From contig NXFV01000939.1 of assembly GCA_002803225.1 (NCBI GenBank), positions 39,922 to 103,921 on the forward strand: a stretch of 64,000 bases of DNA. Direction: 5' to 3'. Source of the DNA: Gamarada debralockiae. Its lineage: Eukaryota > Ascomycota > Leotiomycetes > Helotiales > Hyphodiscaceae. Made by a program: the position numbers and the translations under genes. Position 1 is the stretch's first letter, and each line of letters starts with the position of its first letter. This document shows, piece by piece, positions 24,138-34,782 of this stretch. The notes below the pieces were generated by a model. It was given only the letters and a program-made list of their open reading frames with translations, did not search any database and was not told where the DNA came from.

Positions 24138-24508
24138 GTTGGAACTGGGTATGTGGTTGTGGAAGTAGATAGATCATTGTGGATCTATGCTGTCTGGGTG
24201 ATTCATGATCGCCGGTGTGGGCTTGGCGTTACATGAGGGCGTGCATTTCTTTGCTGGCGTTTCTGGAAACTCATAGATTGAGTGAGTGGAAAATTTTGCT
24301 CATTGCTGTACAAGTACATCATACGGCTACTAAGAGTAAATCAATGATGAATATAACAAAGACCTTCCCCATGAGGTTGGCCAAGACAATGGCATCACGT
24401 GTGTTGCCTTGACTCACCTTCCATTCGAGTCATTCAAACCCCTTCAACCAAGTCTTTACATCCCACACTTCGATTCTCCGTCTCACGTACAAGTGTTCTA
24501 TATCAAAA
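24138..24508. other. Intergenic, nothing recognised
   Basis: 371 bp between the RhoGEF 3' end and the kinase start, both plus strand. The last ~100 bp are pyrimidine-rich, as expected for a fungal promoter. Confidence 0.5.
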
Positions 24509-25190
24509 ATGTCATATCCAATTCCACAAACCCTTCAAGAAGCGCTCACCTCTTCCCCAGGCCAAAGATTCGTCATCATGACTTGTGGCATTGCTGGTAT
24601 GTCCTCCTCTCCCCTTCACCCATTCACGCGCTCACCTTCCCGGCTCCTCTTTAGGATCAGGTAAATCAACACTAGCCCACACCCTCTGCACCATCTACCC
24701 CAATTTCCAACGCCTCTCCATCGATTCCTACATCTTCACCCACCATGGACTGGCAGGGATCGATTGTCCCGTCCCCCAGTATGCAAAATATCAGGCTGAA
24801 GCTCAAGTTGCTTTGAAGGAACAGTTTAGGGAGATTATGAGGGAGGGTGTTAGGGATGTGGTGCTGGATTTCAGCTTTTGGAATAGGGAGTATAGGGACG
24901 AATGGCGGAGAATTGTTAGGGAGGAGATGAGGATTTGGGAGGATGATTTAGATGGGGCAAGTGGGGAAGGACAAGGGGAAGGGAGGGTTGAAGTGTTATT
25001 GGTACTCTTTGATGCTGAGGAAGAAGTGCTTTGGAGGAGGATTGAGGAGAGGAGAGTGAGGGCGGAGAAGGAGGGGAGGGGTGCGGATGATGCCGCGGTG
25101 GTTACGAGGGCGATGTTGGGGAGGTATGTTAGGGGGTTTGAGAGGCCGGAACAGGACGAAAACGCGATCGTTATAAAAGTAGAATCATGA
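24509..25190 (+). CDS. P-loop kinase-like ATP-binding protein (AAA_33 type)
   Basis: Exons 24509-24596 and 24655-25190; 207 residues. The 58-bp intron splits the Walker A motif, which reads CGIAGSGKST after splicing (residues ~27-36). LSIDSYIF supplies the usual Asp after strand 2, and VVLDFSFWNREYRDEWRRI resembles the lid/base region of small zeta-toxin-like or polynucleotide-kinase-like P-loop kinases. The rest is Glu/Arg-rich helix. Members of this family phosphorylate small molecules or nucleic-acid ends; the substrate is not evident. The gene lies 241 bp upstream of the crotonase gene on the same strand, with no clear functional link. Confidence 0.78.
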
Positions 25191-25431
25191 GACACAGGAT
25201 TCAGGGAATCGTACCTTTTTAAGGAAGTGAACACTTGCAAGGAGTGTCATGTGATTTACGGAGCAAAATATCGCCTGCCGAGGGATAACTCGTCAGCATA
25301 ATCTCGAGTCAGCAACGTCGATAGTTTTCTTCTAGAAGACATCTACTTCATAACTTCATAATACCAATCCTTCCAAACAATAGAAAAAGACAAAGGGGTC
25401 ATCTCATTCTTCAATCCCCCAGCAGCCCAAG

Positions 25432-26571
25432 ATGTGCAACCCCGCACCTACCCCACCAACCTCCTACACCACTCTCCCCTTCACCCAAATCTCCCTCTCG
25501 CACCACCCAACCACCTCCCCAGCGGTAACACCAGTAATAGTCCTAGCCATAAGCCGCGCCGAGAAACAAAATGCCTTCACCACAACCATGTGTAACGAAA
25601 TGGTCTCCGCGTTCGAGATGTTGGATATGGATGACAGAGTGAAAGCTATTGTGGTTACGGGGAAGGGAAAGATGTTTTGTGCGGGTGCGGATTTGATTGA
25701 TGGGTTGCATAGGGGAGAGGGAGTGAGGAATAAGGAGCATAGGGATACGTATGTTTCCTCTGCTATGAATTGGGGAAGAGGGGAGATAGTGGAAGTCACG
25801 TGGGCTGGTGGGAGGAAGTTGAATGCTGGAAATTGAGGATTGAGGCTGATATGATGAGTTGCAGAGGAGGAATGGTTGCTTTGGCGATTCATCGATGTCG
25901 AAAGCCGACGATAGCAGCTATCCAGGGACCAGCTGTTGGTGTAGGTCCCCCTTCTCCAACACGTGACCTCTTGCTAACTTGAATAAAGATCGGAATCACG
26001 ATGACTTTACCAATGACGATCAGACTCGCCTGGTCAGACGCAAAAATTGGATTCGTTTTCTCCCAGCGAGGTGTTGTGATGGAAGCCGCTTCTTCATTCT
26101 TCCTGCCCAGACTGATTGGACATTCCAAAGCTCTGTGCGTCTTACATCGCTCCCCAATTTTACTTTACTGAAATATACAGATATCTCACAACAACCGGCT
26201 CGGTGCTCCCCGCTTCATCCCCTCATTTTGGCGACCTCTTCCACGAGCTTCTCCCCTCACCAGAAGCCGTCCTTCCTCGATCCCTTGAACTCGCTTCCCA
26301 GATCGTCGCCCAGACAAGTACAGTAAGTACATACTTGATTCGTGAGATGATGTGGAGGGGTCCTGGAAGTGCTGAAGGAGCGCATTTGTTGGATTCGGAG
26401 TTGATGGTGCAGCTATATGATTTGGAGGATAAGAATGAGGGCTTCAAGGCATTTTTGGAGAAGAGAGCCCCGAAGTTCAAGGGGGATTTGAGAGAGGGCA
26501 TGCCGGAGAGTGTACCGTGGTGGAAACCGGTTGATGTTAGAGTTAGGAGGGGAGAGGGCTCGAAGTTGTAG
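25432..26571 (+). CDS. Peroxisomal enoyl-CoA hydratase/isomerase (crotonase family)
   Basis: Exons 25432-25748, 25865-25940, 25989-26134, 26181-26571; 309 residues. Crotonase landmarks are present: [23 protein letters not shown] (oxyanion-hole loop), [22 protein letters not shown] and [28 protein letters not shown]. The protein ends in SKL, a canonical PTS1 signal, so it should act in the peroxisome, probably in fatty-acid or branched-acyl-CoA breakdown. The first intron (116 bp) is longer than its neighbours (46-48 bp). The third exon begins at ATCGGAATC using donor GTAGGT after GTTGGT; this choice keeps the conserved AVGIGIT. The exact acyl substrate is not clear. Confidence 0.9.
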
Positions 26572-27706
26572 GTGAATTGGATAGTTCTGAGTACGGCGAT
26601 ACCTGGAGTGGGAAGAGAAATTGACTTGGGAGGATTCAATGGAAAAAGGGAAGGAGTTTGAGGAACAACTTTGATAGAAAAGAAGTAAGATTTATAGTAA
26701 CCTTTCTAGAAGAATCATTCCGCCTACGGTATTGGCTGTCTTTACCATTCTTCTCAAGAGCTACGAATCGGAACACGTAAGGCTACCGTACCCGAGTCTG
26801 TCCTTCAAAGCCCTTATACGAAAGTGGCTCTCAAATGTTCCTCGATAACGAATCTCCAAAGGCTCTAGATAGATCAGCTCAACTTAAAATAAGAGATTAT
26901 AACCCATTTCCAGTCCCCCTAGTAAAGGATTACTGATCGAGTCACTCCGTACCATATGAAAGATTCAGAGTTGAGTATTGAGTGAATGCGGTCCTCGCCT
27001 AAGCCAGACATTGCCACAAAATTCTATGACAATCCATTTCGTGTCGTATAATTTGAAATATGAGCTTTTCGGGTCAACAATCAACAAATTCACTAGTTAT
27101 TCAAACATTCAAGTGATCGTTTCACGTATCGTATAGATGAGGACTCTAAACTAAAGAAGAAAGAAGAGAAGGTAGAAAGTCAGGGAAAGAGAAGATATGG
27201 CCAGGCCCGTAGTGCTACACGTGATCTTAGGAAAATTTCAAGTACACGTGATCTAAGCGAGGGTCTACAATTGTAAGGACTTGATCTCGAGAAAATCCTG
27301 GGTCCTTAGGGCCTTAGGCTTCAGGCATAAATCCCTTTCAGAAGCCACGGAGACGCCGGTGCTCAACATTAGATTAGCGCCGTCCACATGCAACAGGGAC
27401 CTCGCCCGTTCCCCACCAACTAACTAGGCTCGGAGATGTCTTTCCGTACCATGTCTCGAGTCATTATTCCGTAAAGTTCCCACTTATTCCCAAAACCTCT
27501 AAAAAGAGCGAACTACTTAAATCTTCTCGCAATGTGTGTGTGGGGTCCATCCCGGATGATTTGGATTCCGCAAGCATCTGTATAAATGACTAGTCCCCAA
27601 CAATGCATCGAATGCAAACCCCTCCTTCCTCTTTATCGCACAATTTTGATTACTTCCTAAGGTGCAGATTGTGCTTCGTCTCAACTTACATCCTGAGAAC
27701 CTCGCA
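26572..27706. other. Promoter region upstream of the methyltransferase
   Basis: 1.1 kb without a coding feature. It contains two CACGTG boxes (listed separately) and several pyrimidine-rich stretches near the ATG at 27707. Confidence 0.5.
27218..27250. promoter_or_regulatory. Pair of CACGTG E-boxes
   Basis: Two CACGTG palindromes (27218-27223 and 27245-27250), each inside the longer direct repeat ACACGTGATCT, 27 bp apart and ~460 bp upstream of the methyltransferase ATG. CACGTG is bound by bHLH regulators. The repeat of flanking bases argues against chance, but binding is inference. Confidence 0.35.
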
Positions 27707-28915
27707 ATGGCTGAGCCTCAAGCCGTCATGTTGGAGCCCGAGGCTGACAACTATGATGACGATTCCACGCTTGGACAGGACAATACCGGGAGTTTAACCA
27801 CATCGATCAGTTCCAGTATTATGAAGTTTCGAGAAGAAAACGGGAGGACTTACCACGCTTATAAAGAAGGGAAATATCCGTTCCCGAACGACGAGCCCGA
27901 AAACGATCGTTTAGACCTGCAACATCATGCATTCCGTTTGACTTTCGATCAGAAATTGTTCCTCGCTCCTATTTCGAAGCAACTCCACCGCGTACTCGAT
28001 GTCGGTACCGGAACTGGGATCTGGGCAATCGAATTTGCCGATGAGCATCCAGAAGCACAGGTTCTTGGTGTTGATCTCAGCCCTATTCAGCCTATGATGA
28101 TTCCACCAAATGTCACGTTTCAAGTCGATGATTTAGAAGAGCCATGGACTTTTTCTACCAAATTTGACTTCATCTACAGCCGTATGATGACAGCTTCATT
28201 CGCAAATTGGCCGCGATTCTTCCAACAAAGCTACGAGTAAGAACTTCAAAGTCCCTTTTCCCGTAATAGTATAATCATTGTTAGAGTGTCGCTTCTTTAT
28301 GAGTTACTTCGCTCGTTCATATACTTATTCATTGATAGAAATCTCACGCCAGGGGGGTATATTGAAGTGGTAGATCCTTCGTATCCATTCCAGGTCGACG
28401 ACGAATCACTTCCAGCCGATTCTGCATTAAGCAAGTGGACTCAATTCATGATGGAAGGTTGCGAAAAACTTGGACGTCCTATAGGCGGTGCAAAATCTTA
28501 CAAGGCACAGCTCGAGGCTGCCGGCTTTACTAAGGTTGTAGAAGTCCCGTTCAAGTGGCCACAGAATCGCTGGCCGAAAGCTGCGAAATATAAAGAGCTG
28601 GGTGTGTCTCAGTTCTATATGCTTTACTTACCCTAGTACTTTAAATCTCGATGAAGAAAGTGCTAATACAAACAAAAGGAATGTGGACGCTAGAGAATTC
28701 GGTTACAAGCCTCGAAGGCATAAGTATGGCAATCTTTACGCGTAGTTTGGGATGGACGAAGGAAGAAGTGGAGGTCTTCCTAGTCGATGTTCGGAAAGAA
28801 ATGAAGGATACGAAGATCCATGCCTATTGGCCTCTGTAAGTCTCTTAATATTCTCCTCCGCTACATTCTAATATGGTCCTTTAGTTATGTTGTCTATGGG
28901 CAGAAACCAGAGTAA
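27707..28915 (+). CDS. SAM-dependent methyltransferase (LaeA-like class I fold)
   Basis: Exons 27707-28236, 28339-28601, 28679-28835, 28885-28915; 326 residues. The SAM-binding motif I is LDVGTGTGIWAIEFADEHP, followed by the acidic strand VLGVDLSPIQP and VDDLEEPWTF. FDFIYSRMM, the TPGGYIEVVDPSYPF motif and the C-terminal ALGWTKEEVE-type segment (SLGWTKEEVEVFL ... THAYWP-like ending) match the large fungal family related to LaeA. Such enzymes methylate small molecules or act as regulators of secondary metabolism; which applies here is unknown. The ATG at 27707 was preferred to an upstream in-frame codon because MAEPQ begins the conserved part. It is intact, unlike the genes that follow to 35.5 kb. 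Confidence 0.88.
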
Positions 28916-29100
28916 GGACCTTGTTATCTATATCTCGATCAGCTTTATCTATGTTAATACCTTTGCGATTCATCAATCATCAGTGGGAATTAATGAATTA
29001 CACGCGGCCATTCCCTCATTTCGTATGTACTCTTGAAGATTGTAAGGGCCTAGCTCATCAAACTTATGACAAGAGGAGGGTAGGTCTCACTTCTATGAGT

Positions 29101-29684
29101 TTACCAAGATGATTTACAGTTGGAGGAGGCTTTTATTTCTTTCAACCAGCTTCTTCGCAGCTCCATTTTTGGCACAGTATTATTTACCCTTTCACCTATT
29201 CCTCTGCCGCGAGCAATCCTTTCCCCGTTAATGTAACTTGCGCAGAGATAATTGATCTCCCCCTCTGTACGTTCATCTAGAAGCCTTTGCACACAGTCGC
29301 TGTCGAATCAGACGATATTGTGTGGTAAAATCATGTATATTGATAGATCTCTGATGTCTCTAAGGAAGGAAAAATAGTAGGGTTACCAGAACCCGAGATA
29401 TGTGTACACGACTGTTGCCATAGCAACCAGCTCATCTGACAGTCGCCTATACTTTCAGAGGCAAGTAGCGAGAAACCAACTGCCAGGAACCAGCCAGTAG
29501 CAGAAGCATAAAAGATGCGAATTATAGTAATAATACTGTCAATTCCCATCACAAGTATGACCGGTTCCAAACGCATTACAATTATTTCCAGGAGCGTTAG
29601 GGTGTATCCACAGGCGGTATATAACCCGAAGACACTGACGACGGTGCGGGGTTTGGTAAGGATAGAGAGGGTTACCGGGTGGTT
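29101..29684 (-). pseudogene. Membrane-protein gene fragment split by a TG...CA element
   Basis: Two minus-strand coding segments (29442-29684 and 29101-29300) lie on either side of the insertion at 29301-29441. If the element and one copy of its 5-bp target duplication are left out, the reading frame continues without a stop across the junction. The upstream part has three hydrophobic segments (VVSVFGLYTACGYTLTLLEI; PVILVMGIDSIITIIRIF; WFLAVGFSLLAS), the downstream part a charged cytoplasmic-looking tail (LLDERTEGEINYLCASYI). An acceptor at 29685 suggests an upstream exon. I do not recognise the family. The inserted element adds stops, so the gene as it stands cannot give the full protein. 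Confidence 0.55.
29301..29441 (+). mobile_element. Short TG...CA element (solo-LTR-like), copy A, 141 bp
   Basis: Begins TGTCGAATCAG and ends CATCTGACA. It is flanked on both sides by GTCGC (29296-29300 and 29442-29446), a 5-bp target-site duplication. Copy B, inverted, lies at 31276-31405; the two are near-identical at both ends and differ by indels in the middle. TG...CA ends with a 5-bp duplication are the signature of LTR retroelements, so this is best read as a very short solo LTR (TRIM-like); a MITE with TGTC ends is the alternative. Internal palindromes include GTGTACAC and GTTGC-CATA-GCAAC. Confidence 0.75.
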
Positions 29685-30744
29685 CTATAGTAAAGGTAAG
29701 TCATATGTGATCTATGTCAGGGGTAGAAGTAATGGAATACAGGAATGGGCGGGGTTAGGATTGATATAGGAGGTGGGTCATATGATCCAGGCGGGTGTTG
29801 GAAAGTGTGGAAGGGAGAGGGGTGGAGCGGCAGTGGTGGTCAGGGTTAGAGGTTGAGTGAGGGTGAGGGTTAGTTGCATACATAAGTGATGTGGGTTCTG
29901 TTTGGGGGAGGGACATTTGGGGTGAGCAGTCCAGGAGAGGGTATGAGGGGTGGATGTCGATAAAATGGATAATTTAGGGCAATTGAATTGGTTAATTTAA
30001 ATTGTAGAATAGTGATGTTTTGAACTAAATACAGATAATTGAAATTTTAGATAACATGATAGTATGAAGGAAGGAGTACCAGACATAGACAGGTAGGGAG
30101 CGAGGGAATTTGGGTTTGAAGGCAGATCGTTAGAATATGTAATCAAAGCAATGGGTCTTTAGTGTAGTAATTGAAAGGGACCTTGCAACAATAACAGTAG
30201 ATAGAATAAATATCAGGTAGGAGGATGGGGACATAGGTTGTAAGGTGTCTTCAGTCATTGCCATAAAGACTACTAAAGGAAAGTTAGCATTATCTAAAGT
30301 CCCCGTCGCCTTTGCAGAACAGATGATAGTCATGGTAGTACTGTACCATATAGTGCACTTATAGATGATAATCTTAGCGATGCTGCAAAGACGGGCATCG
30401 ATTCCATGAGTTTTAATATCCTAGGAAACCTCTCCGGACAAAAACCTAGGACCTGCCTGTCTACATGCATGCTATTCGTCAGCGCGCCGCCGGCGTTCCA
30501 AAGCCTAGTTTTCTGCCGAAGCCATACTAGGGACCCTAACACATCACTGCACTACGGCCGCCTGGCCCGCCTCTTACTCCCACCGGTCTCTCGCCGGCGT
30601 CTCGCCACCTCTGTATAAGAGCTGCTAGCTATCTATTACTCTACAGTTCGCACTATACCTAGACACGCTCTAATACCTAGAAAGCAGAGTATCACTAATA
30701 AACCACAGGGTAGAAATCTTATATTCTCTTCTCACCCGTTCACC
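29685..30744. other. AT-rich decayed intergenic region
   Basis: Follows the broken membrane-protein gene. 29900-30300 is AT-rich with no coding signal; 30600-30744 looks like a promoter (TATA-like TGTATAAGAG near 30612) feeding the MBL fragment. Confidence 0.45.
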
Positions 30745-30876
30745 ATGAGTTCTCTGGTCGAAATTGATGCCTTGGAGGTTCTAGTAATTGTTGATAATGA
30801 GGTCGATCCTCTTTCCTCGTATCAACATCCAGATTTGACAGTATCTGGTCTCGGAACAGACGTTGCGTTATACTAA
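30745..30876 (+). pseudogene. N-terminal fragment of a metallo-beta-lactamase-fold hydrolase gene
   Basis: A 43-codon frame (MSSLVEIDALEVLVIVDNEV...SSYQHPDL...) resembles the N-terminus of fungal MBL-fold hydrolases, where the strand LEVLVIVDNEVD opens the domain. It ends at a stop after DVALY with no HxHxDH metal-binding motif downstream; instead the 3' end of the BVMO pseudogene starts 7 bp later. It therefore appears truncated by a rearrangement or deletion. The family call rests on a short stretch and is provisional. MBL-fold enzymes often sit next to oxygenases in secondary-metabolite clusters. Confidence 0.5.
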
Positions 30877-30882
30877 GTAATT

Positions 30883-32727
30883 TCACGTCCTCACCTCAAT
30901 ACCCTGCATGTTCCCCTCGGCACGCCATGCCTCAATATGCTTTAAAAAGTCCTCAATCCCAACACCCCAGAGTCCAGATCTTGCCACAATCGCCTGCCCC
31001 TCGAGCGGCACGCGGTCGATCCCGCCCTCGATATTGAAGTAGCCCGGCGTGCAGCCTATGATCGCAGCCATGAGCGCGGCGCGCATCATCACCTGCGTGC
31101 CCCAGTCCTCTGCCGCGGCTTTCGTCGTCACCACAGCAAAAGGCTTCCCAGCAGCCCTGAGCTTCGCTTCTTTGAGGATGTATGTTGAGTGTTTACCCAA
31201 CTCATCGACGTTGGATAGGAAGTTCGGGCTGATGGATGCTTGCCAGGGACCAGAGAGGAAGAGATTCGGGAAGTTTGTCAGATGAACTGGTTGCTATGGC
31301 AACGGTTGTGTACACATATCTCGGGTTCTGGCAACCCTACCTTTCTACCCTCCTTAGATATTAATGAATACATGATTTTACCACACAATATCGTCTGATT
31401 CGACAGAAGTTGTGATCGAGCACGCCGTGCAGTGTTCCTGGGCCGTGAGTCGCCCATTCTTGGGTCATGGAAAGCCCGTCGCGGCCCGTGATGGTCAGGT
31501 TCGCTTTCTCGGCGGGCGTGCCACCATACGGCGGGCGAAAGCCCGTGGCGAGGACGATGATGTCGACAGGGTATCTATGATCGCCTACGATGATCGAGTC
31601 TGCAGTTAAACTGTCGGGACCTTTACCGTCTGTATCTACGAGCGTCACGTTGTCGCGGTTGAACGAAGACAGGTACTCGTCGTGGAAACAGGGACGCTTG
31701 CACCAGGTCGGATACCAGGCCTGGAGCTTCTCTGCCACGGTTGGATCCTGGATGACTTGTGCTGCACGTTCTCGGATTGCGGTCTGGCGTGGGAGATCGA
31801 TGGCGTAGAGCTTCTTCATATATGCGGGGAAGGTCCTCCATTGTTTTAGGGGCTACTGGATCGGGATTCCCTGCTATAGGCACCATTCCCACAGCGTGTG
31901 TCCATTGGTCGTCGACGAGGTTGATAGGAGGTTGCGTGGCGGTGGTAAAGTGCTGGTGGAAATTCCTCAAGCGCTCGCGCTGCCATCCAGGGGAATTTGC
32001 GACCTCTTTCTTGAACCATTCGGGATCTGTCTCCCGCTGGTCGCGGCGATCGACCGCTGAGGGCGTGCGCTGTACGACATAGAGGTGCTTTGCCCAGCGC
32101 GCGAGTTGTGGGACGACCTGGACAGCGGTTGCTCCTGTCCCGATGATAGCCACTCGTTTATCCTTCAGCTTCTCGAGTGATGGGTCGGTTGGCGATCCGC
32201 CTGTAGCTGAATAGTCCCAGCGCGACGTGTGGAATATCTCGCCCTGGTAGTCTAGGATCCCAGGGAAGCCAGGCAGCTTGGGCCAGTTGAGTCACCATAG
32301 CCACAAACTGCGAGCGGATATTAAGCGTCTGCAGCGGCTCCCCTTTGCGTCTCTGCGTGAGCTGCACTTGCCACTCCTTCGTCTCTTCATCCCACACCAG
32401 CTTTTCGGCACTGGTCAAAAAGAAGGCGCTATCGGCAATATGATACTTCTCGGCGACCAGGTTGGCGTAGTTGCGGATCTCTTCCCCAGAGGAATAGCGG
32501 TCTTTAGGCATGTAGCTCATCTCTTCAAGAAGAGGAAGGTAACAATAACTCTCGATATCACATATTAAACCTGGATATCGGTTATAATACCAGGTGCCGC
32601 CAAAGCCGCCCCCGCTCTCGATAATGCGAAGATCTTCTGGCCGGACGCCCGCCTCGATCATACGCACTGCATATAATAATCCGCCGAAGCCGCCACCGAG
32701 GATGAGCGGCAGTTGGATGCAATGCAA
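30883..32727 (-). pseudogene. Baeyer-Villiger-type flavin monooxygenase, disrupted
   Basis: Three reading frames on the minus strand together spell a BVMO. Visible parts: Rossmann GGGFGG and FGGTWYYNRYPG near the start, the family fingerprint GEIFHTSRWDY (32.2 kb), second Rossmann IIGTGATAVQ, IIVLATGFRPPYGG, then FLSGPWQASISPNFLSN and EDWGTQVMMRA at the C-terminus. Damage: a frameshift at ~32285-32298 (codons missing after FVAMV), a +1 shift at ~31831-31834, and the 130-bp element at 31276-31405 inside the codons for DHNF|PNLFLSGP. No ATG is found for the first segment; a possible 5' exon has a donor but no good acceptor. BVMOs insert oxygen next to carbonyls using FAD and NADPH; this copy should be inactive. 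Confidence 0.85.
31276..31405 (-). mobile_element. Short TG...CA element (solo-LTR-like), copy B, 130 bp
   Basis: The reverse-strand partner of copy A: read on the minus strand it starts TGTCGAATCAG and ends CATCTGACA. It is flanked by GAAGTT on both sides (31270-31275 and 31406-31411), a 6-bp (or 5-bp plus one chance base) duplication. It sits inside the BVMO coding sequence; removing it with one GAAGTT rejoins conserved BVMO codons in frame. Confidence 0.8.
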
Positions 32728-33812
32728 GGGCAGAAATGGGAGGGAGACCTTACAGCGAATAGGCAGGCATGACTCTGGATTTACGGCAGGGTGTTGGGGA
32801 ATGTATTTTGTCTCATGATCCTTATCTAGATATGGGTTATTTCGTGTGATGACTCATATCTTTATTACTGTAGCCTGTCTTTAGAAACGCTAGCCTCATC
32901 CTATTAATTGGGTGTTAGCCTGACACCCCCTCTTCTGCCCTTGAGAGTACGAGAGCTAACGGTTTTCAAGGCACGGTGAAGTCAGACTCACATCTCTCAT
33001 CGGCCTTGACTTACCTGCCAAGCCCGGGAACGCCAGTTATTCCCAACCATGCAATACCAATCGCCAGTACGAATTTCTTTATATCGTCATCGGTCTGCCC
33101 GCTATCCCGCCCACGTTGAAGAAATTCCATGAATTTTTTGAATTCCACCTAGGTACCAGCATTAAACCACGTATACCTCAGATCCAGTCCACAATGTACG
33201 CAGCCAATGCATTCACAACAAGTTTAGAGGCCGCGGGGCGAAGTTCTGCTTCGAAGTCGATAACTCATTTGTGTTGCCGGGTTTGCTTCCGGTGGGCAGG
33301 GCCTTCCCAGAGTTCCAAGCCCATTCGGCGCGCTACATTTTGTGCCCCGGTTTGCATATGGCCTTCGATTAATGGGCTGGGGAGGTGTCCATACTTTCGT
33401 GTGTGTTCTCTTGTAGTTTACCGAATGGGCTTTGTTGCAAAGGCACTAGTAGAATGTCAAGCATGAGTTGAACGCCGAAGGGACGTAGAGGCTTGCAATC
33501 GGGATAAAGATAGAGCTAGGTAGAACAGGCTAGGCAAAGGCTCGAAGACGTGTTCAGTTGAAGTTAGAATTGTAATTGGATTGCTGGGATATGACTGAGG
33601 AACAGGGACAAAGGGGGGCAGATACGGATTTATTATGTTGACGTTAATCAGTTCGCCGTCATGCAAAGGTCTTAGGGATGTGAATATAGCTGGCCAAGGT
33701 CCACATGACTTTTATTTCGAAAAGACCTATATAAGACGCCAATCGTTGTCCCTTGCTTCCTCATGTATCACGCTACTCATGTCTCATCAACCACGCCTTG
33801 CTTATATATTTC
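32728..33812. other. Intergenic, decayed
   Basis: No intact gene. On the minus strand at about 32923 a TGTCAGGCTAACACCC stretch looks like the start of another LTR, but I found no matching end or target duplication. Short plus-strand frames at 33116-33466 have no recognisable features. Confidence 0.35.
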
Positions 33813-34357
33813 CTACTTGGATACATGTCCGAGAGAGGGTGGCGTGCGATTGGCATAACCCGAATCCACAGGAACATTAACGGGTCCAGATAACCGTTCA
33901 GTTGCGACGGCGGTAGTCCCCACCTGCGTGGCAAACTCTAGTAGCAAGCATTGGATCTGGTGACTTGAAAGTTTGCGAAGCATCCTCGGGATATTTTGCA
34001 ATGTGTTTGGGTCGATATTCCTATTGTTCTCATCCATCACTACCTGGAGGAGATCCCAAGAGAGGAAGTGGTAGAGGAGTGTAATAATTTTTGCCTTGCA
34101 AACGATGAGCTCTGAATATAGCGTCCAAAGCGAGGTGCTGTTATTTCCGGCAGGGTAGACGCGGGCACACCGTCAACGAATTTCGCAGCCTCATTGATGA
34201 GGGCCAGGGAAGCGGGCGAAGTCAATGTATTGAGGTTGCTTTTGACGGACGTGCAAACAAGACTGAAGATGCAGGACTCGACGATGGCGACGTCTTTGGA
34301 GGGCTCCTTCAGCTTGGCGAGCTCTGTGTAAAGGTCGTCGAGCCTTTGGATCCGCAT
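33813..34357 (-). pseudogene. Unrecognised coding remnant with a frameshift
   Basis: Two good-looking minus-strand stretches in different frames abut near 34130-34160: the upstream one from an ATG at 34357 (MRIQRLDDLYTELAKLKEPS ... LINEAAKFVDG) and the downstream one (SLWTLYSELIVCKAKIITLLYHFLSWDLLQ ... MDENNRNIDPNTLQ). They join if one base is missing; no GT-AG pair gives the right phase. Composition is protein-like but I know no family. It lies in the same degraded block as the BVMO and pth genes. Confidence 0.3.
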
Positions 34358-34782
34358 ATCGTTCTTCGGTGTGTAGCTGACGCTGAGGATACGTCAGTTC
34401 CTAACCACTAGGTTTCCACTAAGGGGGGAAAAAGCCTACTTGTCCTCATTCCTACCGTTCCATCCCATCATCGGGATCGCAGCACCCCACGGTTGTTTGC
34501 ATCCTACGTTTAGGCTGTCGTTGACACGAGAAGTTTTGGAGGACCGTACTTCCGAGTTGAACGATGAGTTGGGAGGAAAACGCGGGTCTCTTCAGCAGTA
34601 CCAATGTGACAAAGCATCGAAGAAAGAAACCAAAGGTCGTAGTCTTGAGAAATGAATAAATGAACAAAGAACTCCTCCAGCCCAAAAAGTGATCTCAATT
34701 TCGTATTTCTCGAAACAATTGGAATATTCGTCGCCTTCCAGCCAAAATAGATATTGTCAGCCTTGCGATCGCCACAGCAAAG
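34358..34782. other. Intergenic / possible 5' exon of the remnant
   Basis: Contains a pyrimidine-rich acceptor-like TATCCTCAG (minus strand, ~34390) that may join an exon to the remnant at 33813-34357, and the promoter of the pth gene. Nothing else is clear. Confidence 0.35.

Noticed and set aside
29836..29877. AGGGTTAG units resembling telomere repeats
   Set aside because: Only two imperfect units separated by unrelated bases; no TTAGGG array.
32908..32923. TGTCAGGCTAACACCC as a possible LTR start (minus)
   Set aside because: No TG...CA partner end and no target duplication found in the flanking 300 bp.
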